A stretch of 37,750 bases of DNA. Origin: Bacillus sp. REN10 (GTDB lineage: Bacteria; Bacillota; Bacilli; Bacillales; Domibacillaceae). The notes under the pieces were generated by a model. It saw nothing but the letters and a program-made list of their open reading frames with translations. It was not told the origin of the DNA and made no database searches. Both the position numbers and the translations under genes were made by a program. Below, piece after piece: positions 1 to 7,755 of this stretch. Each line of letters begins with the position of its first letter. Position 1 is the first letter of the stretch. The stretch is taken from positions 510 to 38,259 of the forward strand of contig NZ_JADHDW010000018.1 in the NCBI RefSeq assembly GCF_016820555.1, in the 5' to 3' direction.

Positions 1-40
1 CTTCACGCTCCTTGAGGAAGAGGACTTCTCTCGGATTATG
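1..40. mobile_element. Possible IS200/IS605-type terminal hairpin, 3' half only (cut by window edge)
   Basis: The first bases (CTTCACGCTCCTTGAGGAAGAGG then ACTTCTC) look like the 3' arm and loop of a terminal hairpin of the kind ending IS200/IS605 (TnpB-carrying) elements. The layout GCTTCxCGCTCxTTGAGG followed by a purine-rich arm is also seen at 37695-37717. The other arm and any tnpA or tnpB would lie outside the window. Resemblance is by eye only; this could be a chance similarity. Confidence 0.3.
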
Positions 41-112
41 TTAAAAAAGACGAAATAATAGCATTTATAGTGTAGTGTAGTATTTGTATTCGTAAAAAGG
101 AGGATTTTACTT

Positions 113-733
113 TTGAATATTTTAATTTTAGGTGCAACTGGACGAGTTGGAAGTCAAATAGTGACTTATGCCCTTCATGACAGACATCATGTTACTGTAT
201 TAGTTCGCACTCCAGAGAAGTTTCAAATAAATAATGAAAATTTAACCATTATTCAAGGAAATGTATTAAATAAAGATGATATAGTACGTGCAATGCATGG
301 GATTGATGTAGTTATTAGTGCACTGAATACTGATGGCACAACCACTCTATCAGAAAGTATGCCATTTATTATCGAAGCAATGGAAAACGAAGGTATGAAA
401 CGAATAATAACAATAGGAACTGCGGGTATTCTGCAAAGTAGAACCACGCCAAATTCTCTACGTTATCAATCAAGTGAATCAAAGCAGAAGTCAACCCGTG
501 CAGCGAAAGAACATCATAAGGTGTATGATCTGCTTAAACAATCAACACTTGAATGGACCATTGTATGTCCAACGTATTTACCTGATGGAGAAAGATTAGG
601 TGAATACCGTGTAGAAAGTGATTTTTTGCCAGTGGATGGAGTTAAGATAAATGTATCGGATACAGCAGAATTCACATATAAGCAGATTGAAAGTAACAAT
701 TATATAAAATCACGTGTAGGAATCGCCTACTAA
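113..733 (+). CDS. NAD(P)-binding atypical short-chain dehydrogenase (NmrA/YwnB-like)
   Basis: 206 residues. The N-terminus MNILILGATGRVGSQIV is a Rossmann glycine-rich motif (GxxGxxG) of the NAD(P)H-binding PF13460/NmrA-like group; VISALNTDG (around residue 66) and RIITIGTAGI (around 97) match the following strands of that fold. Length agrees with the Bacillus YwnB type (about 210 aa). The start is TTG at 113, chosen because AAGGAGG (98-104) lies at good spacing and the glycine motif follows at once. The canonical YxxxK of classical SDRs is absent, as usual in this atypical group. Substrate unknown; such proteins act as flavin/quinone reductases, epimerases or redox sensors. It stands alone, between a possible IS end and a decayed gene. 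Confidence 0.8.
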   Translation: MNILILGATGRVGSQIVTYALHDRHHVTVLVRTPEKFQINNENLTIIQGNVLNKDDIVRAMHGIDVVISALNTDGTTTLSESMPFIIEAMENEGMKRIITIGTAGILQSRTTPNSLRYQSSESKQKSTRAAKEHHKVYDLLKQSTLEWTIVCPTYLPDGERLGEYRVESDFLPVDGVKINVSDTAEFTYKQIESNNYIKSRVGIAY

Positions 734-875
734 TAATATTCTCTTACATTATTACTTGCTGTCACAAGGTAAAATTTATTGTTTGTGAAAAATTGTACTT
801 AAACTAAAGGGTACGTTTGTTTTACAAGCTAAGGCTGTAATCAATATCAAAATCTTCAACAATTGGGGGCTTAAT

Positions 876-1079
876 ATTAAAAGAGTTTGTAATCAATGCC
901 AAACTGAAATGATAGAAGATTGTAAAGTAAATGTAGAAGGCGGGATGTACGGAATTAAGATTAGTCAAAAGGGTAAAGGAATCTTCAATAGTGTTTCTGC
1001 AAAGCCTAAAGCATCTGTAAGTCCTAAATGTGGTTATGTAGCTTTCTATATTGATGAGTTTAGAGAGTTTAAAAAGTAA
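876..1079 (+). pseudogene. Decayed zinc-ribbon nucleic-acid-binding-type small protein (start codon and one Cys lost)
   Basis: The frame reads IKRVCNQCQTEMIEDCKVNV, then a glycine/lysine-rich stretch, then PKCGYVAFYIDEFREFKK and stop. It resembles small Bacillus zinc-ribbon proteins with two CxxC knuckles. Where an ATG is expected there is ATT (876-878), six bases after GGGGG (865-869), and no ATG, GTG or TTG occurs in frame upstream back to the stop near 790. The second knuckle reads SPKC (AGT at 1020-1022) where CPKC is expected. Both are single-base changes, suggesting a recently inactivated gene; an ATT start cannot be excluded. Family memory is by eye, not by search. Confidence 0.6.
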
Positions 1080-1199
1080 ATACATATTCAAAAATAGGGT
1101 GCTTTAGTTTAACAGTCGATTCCTTGAAATCGGCTTTTTTTATGGGTGAAAATTTCCTTAGCGTTGTAAATACGCATTTTCCTGATGCTACCCCGTCTA

Positions 1200-1260
1200 T
1201 AAAAAATAAAAAACCACCAAATATGTATTTGGTGGAGACGGTGGGACGTGCTATTCCATG
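1200..1260. repeat. 61-bp direct repeat, distal copy of the tmRNA 3' end (candidate attachment site)
   Basis: Identical over 61 bp to 2921-2981. It carries the ssrA terminator hairpin, the 17-nt 3' exon of the tmRNA gene and the last 14 nt of the intron, but no tmRNA body continues beyond 1260. It is therefore a non-functional distal copy. Integrative elements that use ssrA leave this arrangement. The rest of 1080-1389 holds a weak hairpin with a T-run (about 1108-1141) and nothing else I can recognise. Confidence 0.75.
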
Positions 1261-1389
1261 GGCATTATTCATCATTAGGCAATAAAAGTAAATTGTTTAT
1301 TGCGTAATATTTAGAAATCTGAAATAATTGCAGTAGACAAAAGGTAAGGTACTTTAATAATTAAAATCTGTATTTTAAGGAGAGAGAGA

Positions 1390-1656
1390 ATGCTATTCTA
1401 TATAGTGGCTATATTTTTATTTATCGGAAGCTGGTATTATTACTCATGGAATAGAAAAAAGAGAAAAGGTTTGTTACCTTTTAGTTTGATAATTCTCGGA
1501 GCGCCGATTATATATCACATGGTAGGACTTAATTATGCAGCATTCATCCATAGTCAAGGTGGAGCATTAACTTCTTCTTTTTTAGCTATTTTATTGCTTG
1601 CTAATAACCTAATTATACTGATGATCAGCATTTACTATATTATAAGAAAAAAGTGA
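1390..1656 (+). CDS. Small membrane protein, function unknown
   Basis: 88 residues with three hydrophobic segments (about residues 1-17, 28-48 and 62-84) separated by a basic cluster NRKKRKG after the first, and a basic C-terminus IIRKK. AAGGAGAGAGAG lies just upstream of the ATG, which supports translation. It lies inside the DNA bracketed by the 61-bp ssrA repeats, so it is probably island cargo. No family recognised. Confidence 0.6.
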   Translation: MLFYIVAIFLFIGSWYYYSWNRKKRKGLLPFSLIILGAPIIYHMVGLNYAAFIHSQGGALTSSFLAILLLANNLIILMISIYYIIRKK

Positions 1657-1659
1657 AAA

Positions 1660-1809
1660 ATGCTCCTACCTTATAAAAAAAGAAAACGCGCGAAATGGAT
1701 TGTGGAAAACTATGAAAATGTGACTCCCCGAAACGGAAAGTATTCTCCAGAGTCATTAAGAAAGAAGTTATCGTTTGAAGAAGAAGTTTTTTCGTCTATA
1801 AAAAAATAA
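1660..1809 (+). CDS. Short basic protein or gene fragment
   Basis: A 49-codon frame starting MLLPYKKRKRAKWIVENYEN and ending in FSSIKK, four bases after the stop of the membrane protein at 1390-1656. It is rich in Lys/Arg and Glu, with a predicted charged helix at the C-terminal end. The ribosome-binding site is weak (AAGTGAAAA), so it may be translationally coupled or be a fragment of a longer gene. I do not recognise the family. Confidence 0.4.
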   Translation: MLLPYKKRKRAKWIVENYENVTPRNGKYSPESLRKKLSFEEEVFSSIKK

Positions 1810-1850
1810 GCTATGTTAATTTTTAATGTTGATATTTGGGGGATAAAAAA

Positions 1851-1876
1851 AGAATGCCTTGATATATAGGCATTCT
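1851..1876 (-). terminator. Rho-independent terminator of the 1884-2384 gene
   Basis: Inverted repeat AGAATGCCT (1851-1859) / AGGCATTCT (1868-1876). On the minus strand it is followed by TTTTTTT, just past the stop of the gene ending at 1884. The hairpin could also stop plus-strand transcription, though no T-run follows on that side. Confidence 0.75.
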
Positions 1877-1883
1877 GCATTGT

Positions 1884-2384
1884 TTATGACCATTTTTCTT
1901 CATCATCAATCCATTGATTATTCTTTAAATCATATGATTTGTAATCATCATGAAAAACAAAATACGATGGTAAAGTCAATGCATTCCCACCTGCTTTTTC
2001 CCAACATTGACTAAACCAATCAGTAAACGCCTTTTGTTCTTGTGGAACTAACGTTTCTTCATTCTGCTCATAAAAGTCAAAAAAATCATCCAACTGGCTG
2101 TCATTTAACTGATGATATTCGATTTCTGGAAGTACCTCTTCACTTCCAGAAAAAACGGTTGTGTCGTTTCCTTCATAAAAAACTTCATTGGCTTCTTTAT
2201 CCATTGAGAACATTCTTATTGATAATTCGAACCTCGTAGGCTCAATGAATGCGGAGAAATCCAATAAATCTATATCAGACGAATAGTTGTATGCAAAGAT
2301 ATTTTTGAGATTTCCTACTAACAAATCAGATTGTTTCTCAAGGTTGGTTTTAATAGAACCAATATAATTATCAACTGTAAACAT
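1884..2384 (-). CDS. Acidic cytosolic protein of unknown function
   Basis: 166 residues, no signal peptide or membrane segment, strongly acidic, with many aromatic residues and a DDEEKWS C-terminus. The start MFTVDNYIGS is preceded by GGTGGAGG at good spacing. The acidic, soluble, solitary character and position in a small ssrA-linked island would suit an immunity or antitoxin-type cargo protein, but no partner toxin is seen and that is speculation. A terminator follows directly (1851-1876). Confidence 0.6.
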   Translation of the reverse strand: MFTVDNYIGSIKTNLEKQSDLLVGNLKNIFAYNYSSDIDLLDFSAFIEPTRFELSIRMFSMDKEANEVFYEGNDTTVFSGSEEVLPEIEYHQLNDSQLDDFFDFYEQNEETLVPQEQKAFTDWFSQCWEKAGGNALTLPSYFVFHDDYKSYDLKNNQWIDDEEKWS

Positions 2385-2448
2385 AAATATAAACCTCCAC
2401 CAAAAAGATTATGCGGTAAATTGGGATAATCTTAGTGTTTCGTTTGTC

Positions 2449-2831
2449 TCATTTACTTGGTACACAAGATGTAATCATCATATCCTTTAAATTCTTCACA
2501 GAGCCTTCAAATACCTCTATTTCAAGAAAACGAAACCATGCCAAATAATGCTCCAAATATTTCGAAGCTACCCCGTTAACTCTTTGCAACCAGCGTTTTA
2601 AACGACTATGGAAGCTATTGACGTTTTGTATGTACCAAATCGAACCACATTCTTATTCTGACAATGAGGGCATACAAAACCCTTCTTGTTTTTACCCTCG
2701 GCAATTTCCTTTAAAAGTGGTTCTTTACCATGAATTGAATGTGCTAATGATGTTTGGAGGAAAGTCAACAAACGCTGTTGAGTCATTTCATCTAACTTCT
2801 GAACTTCTTTTACAATTTCAGCTAACTTCAT
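2449..2831 (-). pseudogene. IS1595-family transposase remnant with internal deletion
   Basis: The N-terminal 70 residues (MKLAEIVKEVQKLDEMTQQR, then FVCPHCQNKNVVRFGTYK) match the zinc-ribbon start of ISXO2/IS1595-like transposases, and the GGAGGG ribosome-binding site is intact. Directly after RFGTYK the reading jumps, out of frame, to VNSFHSRLKRWLQRVNG and KYLEHYLAWFRFLE (about 2620-2510), the usual C-terminal end of these transposases. The second knuckle and the catalytic core (roughly 200 residues) are missing, so it is inactive. The intact-looking 77-aa frame 2598-2831 is only the N-terminal piece. No clear terminal inverted repeats were found. Confidence 0.8.
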
Positions 2832-2920
2832 TGCTATCCCTCCAAACCCATCATTTTATATTACTACTTTAGAACATTCGTTCCTAAAGTGCAAATATCA
2901 ACATTTACCTTTAACATAGC

Positions 2921-2981
2921 TAAAAAATAAAAAACCACCAAATATGTATTTGGTGGAGACGGTGGGACGTGCTATTCCATG
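2921..2981. repeat. 61-bp direct repeat, ssrA-proximal copy (candidate attachment site)
   Basis: Perfect copy of 1200-1260. It spans the ssrA terminator, the 3' exon (2951-2967) and the last 14 nt of the intron (2968-2981). Identity stops at 2982, inside the intron, and at 2921, just past the terminator T-run. The two copies enclose 1660 bp (1261-2920) without a recognisable integrase. Confidence 0.8.
2922..2956 (-). terminator. ssrA terminator
   Basis: On the minus strand CCACCAAATA-CA-TATTTGGTGG (2956-2935) is followed by TTTTTTATTTTTT. The 5' arm of the hairpin starts in the CCACCA that ends the tmRNA, so termination and the mature 3' end overlap. Confidence 0.85.
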
Positions 2982-3245
2982 CTTTCGTCATGGCACTGAC
3001 TATATCTTGAACCTGAGTGATTCAGGTTCTTCGGCGTATTATACGAAAAATAGATTTACTTGATTCTCAAGTAGTTTTCCGTATCCTAGTACTACCCGCT
3101 AAGTGGCAGCCTATAAGTCGATACACGGCTGTTGGATTGCTCCACACACCGCTCGGCATTGCCTTATCGCATCATGGCGACTTAGGTTTCACCGATCAAG
3201 CCGAATTTTCACTTACGCGTTACCACGCAAGGCGACTATTTACTA
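2968..3245 (-). ncRNA. Group I-type self-splicing intron in the tmRNA T-loop
   Basis: 278 nt. The 5' exon ends in U (3246) and the intron ends in G (2968), the group I rule. CGAU at the exon end can pair with GUCG a few bases into the intron (U.G at the splice site), giving P1. Further matches on the minus strand: CGGCU with AGCCG (P3), AAUCCAACAGC (Q-like), GACU in CGACUUAUA (R-like) with AGUC in AAGAUAUAGUC (S-like, P7), and a GUGC...GCAC stem (P9) just before the final G. No open reading frame of homing-endonuclease type is present. The subgroup was not determined. Confidence 0.85.
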
Positions 3246-3464
3246 ATCGAACCCACGTCCAAAGATAACGGCACTTAAGCGTCTACGAGTGTAGTCGATA
3301 TATTCGCGTTTCGCCAACTTCTCTGCCTATCGACAGGCGTTAAAGCCGCTAGTCTGGTTGTTCTCTTCCTTCTTCCTCAGACGGTGGAATCCGGCGTAAC
3401 CCGCTAAAGTTGAGTCCGCTACCCTACCACACGGGTGATGGAGGGGCGAACCGCTAAGCGCTTA

Positions 3465-3500
3465 TTAAGCAGCTAAAGCGAAATTGTTTTGTTGTTTGCC
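3465..3500 (-). other. tmRNA proteolysis-tag reading frame
   Basis: GGC AAA CAA CAA AAC AAT TTC GCT TTA GCT GCT TAA encodes GKQQNNFALAA and stop, preceded by the resume region (ATAACT upstream of GGC). With the tRNA-borne alanine the tag would be A-GKQQNNFALAA. The ALAA end is the degron read by ClpXP. Confidence 0.93.
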
Positions 3501-3656
3501 AGTTATAGGCTTTGACGTTTTAACGAGGCCGATCCCCTCGACTCGCAACCTAAGCTCGAACTACCCCTGTCGAATCCGTAACGTCCCCATGTTAAAAGGG
3601 TTGCGGATGCTCCAGGCTATCAGCCAGAGCTAAGTTGTCATGTTGTGACAGGACTA

Positions 3657-3686
3657 ATTATAGCATACTCACATCGAAAAGTGCAA
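3657..3686 (-). promoter_or_regulatory. Likely ssrA promoter (sigma-A type)
   Basis: Minus strand TTGCAC (3686-3681), 18-bp spacer, TATAAT (3662-3657), with TG one base before the -10 (extended -10). Transcription would begin near 3650, leaving a leader of about 60 nt to be removed by RNase P from the mature 5' end at 3588. Confidence 0.65.
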
Positions 3687-3786
3687 GGCGTCCGTTTATC
3701 GGCGACAAGCAAAAGACGAGCCGGCTGGAAGGTTGTTCTTTAACCTTCTAGATGGATTGGCTTTTGACCTCGAGCCGATGACGCCT
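3686..3786. repeat. 101-bp nested inverted-repeat element between smpB and ssrA
   Basis: Four nested arm pairs: AGGCGTC 3686-3692 / GACGCCT 3780-3786; ATCGGC 3698-3703 / GCCGAT 3774-3779; CAAAAG 3710-3715 / CTTTTG 3761-3766; GAAGGTT 3728-3734 / AACCTTC 3742-3748. The whole can fold into one long interrupted hairpin on either strand. It may be a structured RNA, an smpB 3' processing structure or a small palindromic element. The flanking 3589-3847 contains the ssrA promoter and no gene. Confidence 0.6.
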
Positions 3787-3847
3787 GGAACTAGAGATTA
3801 ACCTAGTTGGAAAAGAAACATGTTCTTTTCTCCGATCGACGCTGGTA

Positions 3848-4318
3848 TTACATTCCTTTTTGGCGGTCGCGGAAGGCTCTTTCGATGTCGCGCTTTGCTT
3901 CTTTCTTCTTCAAGTCTTCACGCTTGTCGAATTTCTTTTTCCCTTTTCCAAGACCAATTAGTACTTTGGCATAGCCGTCTTTTAAATACATTTTCAGCGG
4001 AACGATGGAATAACCGGCTTCCTTCGTCTCGCCAATGAGTTTATCAATTTGCTTGCGGTGCAAAAGCAGTTTTCTTGTGCGAAGCGGTTCGTGATTGTAG
4101 CGATTTCCCTGCTCGTACGGGCTAATGTGCATATTGTGAATGAACACTTCGCCGTTTTGAATGCGAGCAAACGCGTCCTTTAAGTTTACCCGGCCATTGC
4201 GGATGGATTTGATTTCGGTTCCTTGTAGGACAATCCCTGCTTCATATGTTTCTTCGATAAAATAGTCGTGGTTCGCTTTTTTATTTTGAGCGACGACCTT
4301 TCCCTCTCCCTTTGGCAT
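3848..4318 (-). CDS. smpB: SsrA-binding protein SmpB
   Basis: 156 residues, the normal length. It starts [20 protein letters not shown] and shows the family OB-fold sequence, including [13 protein letters not shown] (around residues 29-41) and [11 protein letters not shown] (around 62-72), then the basic tail [29 protein letters not shown] that inserts into the decoding centre with tmRNA. It binds the tRNA-like domain of ssrA and is required for trans-translation. It lies downstream of rnr on the same strand, with ssrA just beyond: the classical Bacillus rnr-smpB-ssrA cluster. Confidence 0.97.
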   Translation of the reverse strand: MPKGEGKVVAQNKKANHDYFIEETYEAGIVLQGTEIKSIRNGRVNLKDAFARIQNGEVFIHNMHISPYEQGNRYNHEPLRTRKLLLHRKQIDKLIGETKEAGYSIVPLKMYLKDGYAKVLIGLGKGKKKFDKREDLKKKEAKRDIERAFRDRQKGM

Positions 4319-4380
4319 CTTGCTTCACCTTCCATTTTTCATTGTCGGCCGGCAACCGCAGCTGCCGGCACAACAGATCT

Positions 4381-6714
4381 TTATCGTTTATTTTTACGCT
4401 GTTTCTTCATTTTCGTTGGTACGCCTTCAGAATATTTGCCTCTTTTTTTCTTTTTACGAGGCGGCTGATTGGACCATTCTCCCGCGGATTCTTTCTTAGG
4501 ATCGCGTTTCTTCTGGTCATTGGACTTTAATTTTACCACTTTTGGTTGTTCTTTAAACGAACGTTTTTTCACATTTTTCATGCCGACGATTTCAAAGTCG
4601 ATCGATTGCTCTTCTTTGTTGACGTTCGTTACACGAACCGTGATTTCATCGCCAATGCGGAAGACGTTTCCAGTCCGTTCACCGATCATCGCATAATGAC
4701 GCTCATCATAGCGATAATAATCATCGGTCATATAAGAAACGTGGACAAGCCCTTCGATCGTATTCGGCAGTTCGACAAACATTCCAAAATTCGTGACAGA
4801 ACTGATAATACCGTCGAATTCTTCACCAATTTTATCAAGCATAAATTCCGCTTTTTTCATTTCATCTGTATCGCGCTCGGCATCGACCGCACGGCGCTCC
4901 ATACTCGATGTATGCTCCGCGATCGCCGGAAGCTTAGCATCCCATTTCGCTTGGGTCGCCGGATCAATTTCTCCATTAATTAAATACGTGCGAATTAAGC
5001 GATGTACGATTAAATCTGGATAACGACGAATCGGCGACGTAAAATGCGTGTAAAACTCGGTCGATAATCCGAAGTGACCAAGACTCTCAGGATTGTATTT
5101 CGCTTGTTGCATCGAGCGCAGCATCACCGTGGAAATCACGACTTCTTCTGGCTTTCCTTCAATCGCTTCGATGATTTCTTGGAGCGCACGCGGATGAACG
5201 GCGTTGGCTGTTCCTTTCACGATTAAGCCGAAGTTTGTAATAAATTCAAAGAAGCGCTGTAGCTTGTCTTCTTTTGGATCTTCGTGAATACGATAAATAA
5301 ACGGTACATCCATCCAATGGAAATGCTCGGCCACGGTTTCATTGGCGACTAGCATAAATTCTTCGATTAAACGCTCGGCCACCGAACGCTCGCGCAATAC
5401 GACGTCAGTCGGCTTGCCCTCTTCATCGACTAATACTTTTGCTTCTTTAAAATCGAAATCAATCGCTCCACGTTTTTTCCGCTTTTCACGCAAGATGGCA
5501 GCGAGTGCTTCCATGTCTTCAAATAATGGTACGAGCGGCTCGTATGTTTGACGTAGCTCTTCGTCTTTTTCGACAAGAATACTGTTCACATCACTATACG
5601 TCATCCGCTCCGTCGTTTTAATGACACTTTGGAAAATTTCGTGGCTCACGACTTCTCCCGCTTCATTGATTTCCATTTCACATGATAATGTGAGGCGGTC
5701 CACTTTCGGGTTGAGCGAGCAAATCCCGTTGGATAAGCGATGCGGAATCATCGGGATGACGCGGTCGACTAAATAAACGCTCGTTCCGCGTTCATACGCT
5801 TCTTGATCAATAGGCGAACCCTCCGTCACATAATGGCTGACATCGGCGATATGCACACCTAATTTATAGTTTCCATTGTCGAGCTTCGTCACCGTAACGG
5901 CATCATCGAGGTCTTTCGCATCCGCTCCATCAATCGTTACAATCGTTTCGCCGCGTAAATCCCGACGATTTTCCGTATCTTTTGGATCAATTTCATCCGG
6001 TACGGCATTCGCTTGTTCCATTACTTCTTCAGGAAATTCCTGCGGCAAGCCATGCTTATAAATAATCGACATAATATCGACGCCTGGATCGTTTTTATGT
6101 CCAAGAATTTCGATGATTTCACCCTCGGCATTTTTGCGGCCTTCTGGGTACGACGTAATTTTGACGACGACTTTATGCCCTTCGATCGCTCCTTTTGTGA
6201 CTTCTTTCGGGATAAAAATATCGCTAGCGAATTTTTTATCATCCGGAATCACAAAGCCGAAATGCTTACTGTCGGTGTATGTGCCGACAATTTCGCTTTT
6301 GCCGCGCTCTAAAATACGCACGACCGTTCCTTCGCGGCGAGATCCGCTCGTTTCAGACGTCACCCGAACGAGGGCAATGTCTCCATTTAATGCTCCATTC
6401 GTTTCATGCGGCGGGATGAAAATATCATCCATGCCCGGCTCCTCTGCTAGTAAAAAAGCAAAGCCTTTCGCATGACCAGAAATTTTCCCACGGATTAAAT
6501 TCATTTTTTCCGGCAAGCCGTAGCGATTCGCTCTTGTGCGAACGACGAGCCCTTTTTCCTCCATATACACAAGTGCTTTCACAAACTCTTTAAAGTCGGA
6601 AGAATCTTCAATCCCAAGCGCTTCTTCTAGCTCTTTCACCGTGAGCGGCTTGTAGCTTTCTTCTTTCATATACGTCAGCAACTGCTCGACGTACTGTTTC
6701 GTTTCTTGTTCCAT
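4381..6714 (-). CDS. rnr: Ribonuclease R
   Basis: 777 residues. The order is an N-terminal helix-turn-helix-like region (1-70), cold-shock/OB domains (about 70-225), the RNB catalytic domain with [14 protein letters not shown] (around 261-275, the metal-binding aspartates) and [14 protein letters not shown] (around 565), an S1 domain (about 625-710) and a Lys/Arg-rich tail. It is a 3'-5' exoribonuclease that degrades structured RNA and helps remove mRNAs released by tmRNA. The start [12 protein letters not shown] has AGGAGGG upstream. It sits 21 nt after estA and 62 nt before smpB, so these are probably co-transcribed. Confidence 0.97.
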   Translation of the reverse strand: MEQETKQYVEQLLTYMKEESYKPLTVKELEEALGIEDSSDFKEFVKALVYMEEKGLVVRTRANRYGLPEKMNLIRGKISGHAKGFAFLLAEEPGMDDIFIPPHETNGALNGDIALVRVTSETSGSRREGTVVRILERGKSEIVGTYTDSKHFGFVIPDDKKFASDIFIPKEVTKGAIEGHKVVVKITSYPEGRKNAEGEIIEILGHKNDPGVDIMSIIYKHGLPQEFPEEVMEQANAVPDEIDPKDTENRRDLRGETIVTIDGADAKDLDDAVTVTKLDNGNYKLGVHIADVSHYVTEGSPIDQEAYERGTSVYLVDRVIPMIPHRLSNGICSLNPKVDRLTLSCEMEINEAGEVVSHEIFQSVIKTTERMTYSDVNSILVEKDEELRQTYEPLVPLFEDMEALAAILREKRKKRGAIDFDFKEAKVLVDEEGKPTDVVLRERSVAERLIEEFMLVANETVAEHFHWMDVPFIYRIHEDPKEDKLQRFFEFITNFGLIVKGTANAVHPRALQEIIEAIEGKPEEVVISTVMLRSMQQAKYNPESLGHFGLSTEFYTHFTSPIRRYPDLIVHRLIRTYLINGEIDPATQAKWDAKLPAIAEHTSSMERRAVDAERDTDEMKKAEFMLDKIGEEFDGIISSVTNFGMFVELPNTIEGLVHVSYMTDDYYRYDERHYAMIGERTGNVFRIGDEITVRVTNVNKEEQSIDFEIVGMKNVKKRSFKEQPKVVKLKSNDQKKRDPKKESAGEWSNQPPRKKKKRGKYSEGVPTKMKKQRKNKR

Positions 6715-6735
6715 GTGTGTTCCCTCCTGTTCTCT

Positions 6736-7482
6736 CTAAACTGTCCAGTCTAGCCGTTCTAAAAATTGATAAATATCTTCGTGAAGCTGCTGTTTCTCCT
6801 TATCGAGTGTGATCACATGACCAGACTCTTCATACCACTTGATTTCTTTCATCGTTGATTCGATTTCTTCATAAATAATATTGGCGCTGTTTGGATTAAT
6901 CATGTCGTCATGTCTTGCTTGAACAACAAATGTCGGCGCGTAAATCATATCAATGTTGGCACGAACATCAGCCATTAATTGCTGCAAAGCCTTTAACGTA
7001 TTCATCGGCGTTTTCTTAAACTCTTCCATTTCCTTTTCAATGACGTCTTCCGATTTCCCTTCAAACTTTTTGAATTCGCGGGCATAGTCCAAAACGCCAT
7101 TGTACATCGTTTCTTCACTTTTTAAATACATCGGAGCGCACATCGTGATCACGCCTTTAACCGGTGTCGTTTCAGCCAACTTTAAGGAGAATACGCCGCC
7201 GAGAGAAAGGCCGGCTACCGCGATTTCGTTATATCCTAGATCTTTCAAATGCTGATAACCATTTACGACATCCTGCCACCAATCATCAGGCCCTGTCACC
7301 ACTAGCTCTTCTGGCGGCACACCATGCCCTTTATAATGCGGTGCATGAGAGGTGTACCCTTGTTTCTCTAAAAACCGACCGAGCATGCGGACATCTGAAG
7401 AATTCCCCGTAAACCCATGGAGCAAAAGCACCGCTCGCTTTCCGGCTTCAAATGTAAATGGTTTTGGTAATGTTAATTTCAT
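6736..7482 (-). CDS. est: Carboxylesterase (EstA/YvaK family alpha/beta hydrolase)
   Basis: 248 residues from ATG 7482. This start was preferred to an upstream one at 7536 because [20 protein letters not shown] matches the usual start of the family and the length. GGGG lies 12 nt upstream. The fold shows [14 protein letters not shown] (oxyanion region), [12 protein letters not shown] (nucleophile Ser in GxSxG, around 92-96) and [12 protein letters not shown] and [11 protein letters not shown] supplying the catalytic Asp and His. It hydrolyses short to medium acyl esters in the cytosol; the physiological substrate is unknown. The gene sits between secG and rnr, as in Bacillus and Geobacillus. 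Confidence 0.93.
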   Translation of the reverse strand: MKLTLPKPFTFEAGKRAVLLLHGFTGNSSDVRMLGRFLEKQGYTSHAPHYKGHGVPPEELVVTGPDDWWQDVVNGYQHLKDLGYNEIAVAGLSLGGVFSLKLAETTPVKGVITMCAPMYLKSEETMYNGVLDYAREFKKFEGKSEDVIEKEMEEFKKTPMNTLKALQQLMADVRANIDMIYAPTFVVQARHDDMINPNSANIIYEEIESTMKEIKWYEESGHVITLDKEKQQLHEDIYQFLERLDWTV

Positions 7483-7582
7483 GTTGCAAATAAACCCCTT
7501 TTCTTTAGTATGGACCGTTCCTTCAACTCTCAACATTATTTTACGAAAAATTTCCTCCAGTAGCTAGTGTGAACACCATATA

Positions 7583-7654
7583 TGAACGATTGGTGACGAT
7601 TCGTGAACGATTCATGACAATTACTGAACGATTATCGCTGAATCGTGAACGATT
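7583..7654. repeat. Tandem 21-bp periodic repeat in the estA-secG intergenic region
   Basis: TGAACGATT occurs at 7583, 7604, 7625 and 7646, exactly 21 bp apart. Related half-units lie between them (TGACGATT 7594, TGACAATT 7615, TGAATCG 7639), so the array alternates about every 10.5 bp. The spacer 7483-7755 otherwise holds only the secG terminator; no gene is seen. A second array with the same period is at 25314-25402. Confidence 0.8.
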
Positions 7655-7724
7655 GGCCCACACTTTCGGCTGATCCACCCTCTAACCTCTAAAAAAGGGG
7701 CATCTATTGGCCGATCACCATAAT

Positions 7725-7754
7725 AAAAAAAGCACCCCCAACGGATGCTTTTTT
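7725..7754 (-). terminator. secG terminator
   Basis: Minus strand AGCATCC / GGGTGCT (7749-7743 and 7737-7731; a T.G wobble favours the minus strand) followed by TTTTTT. It follows the secG stop directly. Confidence 0.8.
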
Positions 7755-7755
7755 A

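Larger units (their letters stand above)
2951..3588 (-). ncRNA. ssrA: tmRNA (SsrA), interrupted in the T-loop by an intron
   Basis: The 5' end GGGGACGTTACGGATTCGAC (from 3588) and the 3' end CCGTCTCCACCA (to 2951) form the usual tmRNA acceptor stem, with CCA encoded. The tRNA-like end reads GGACGTGGGTTCGAT, then 278 nt of insert (3245-2968), then TCCCACCGTCTCCACCA; joining the pieces restores a normal T-arm and a 360-nt RNA, the normal size for Bacillus. The tag reading frame is at 3465-3500. The RNA rescues ribosomes stalled on broken mRNAs with SmpB, whose gene lies just upstream (3848-4318). It probably has its own promoter near 3657-3686. Confidence 0.95.

Noticed and set aside
1261-2920. 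Search for an integrase gene within the ssrA-bounded segment
   Set aside because: No tyrosine- or serine-recombinase motifs found; only small cargo and a dead DDE transposase, so no intact mobile island is claimed.
3017-3268. 83-residue open frame on the plus strand inside the tmRNA intron, considered as a homing endonuclease
   Set aside because: It runs antisense to the intron, shows no LAGLIDADG, GIY-YIG or HNH motif, and is explained by RNA-gene sequence.
4268-6475. Several plus-strand frames opposite rnr
   Set aside because: They are antisense shadows of a long, well-recognised coding sequence and lack ribosome-binding sites.
7583-7654. CRISPR array interpretation of the 21-bp repeats (also 25314-25402)
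   Set aside because: Conserved units are 5-9 bp and the intervening 12-16 bp are partly related to each other; no cas genes are present and the period is far too short.
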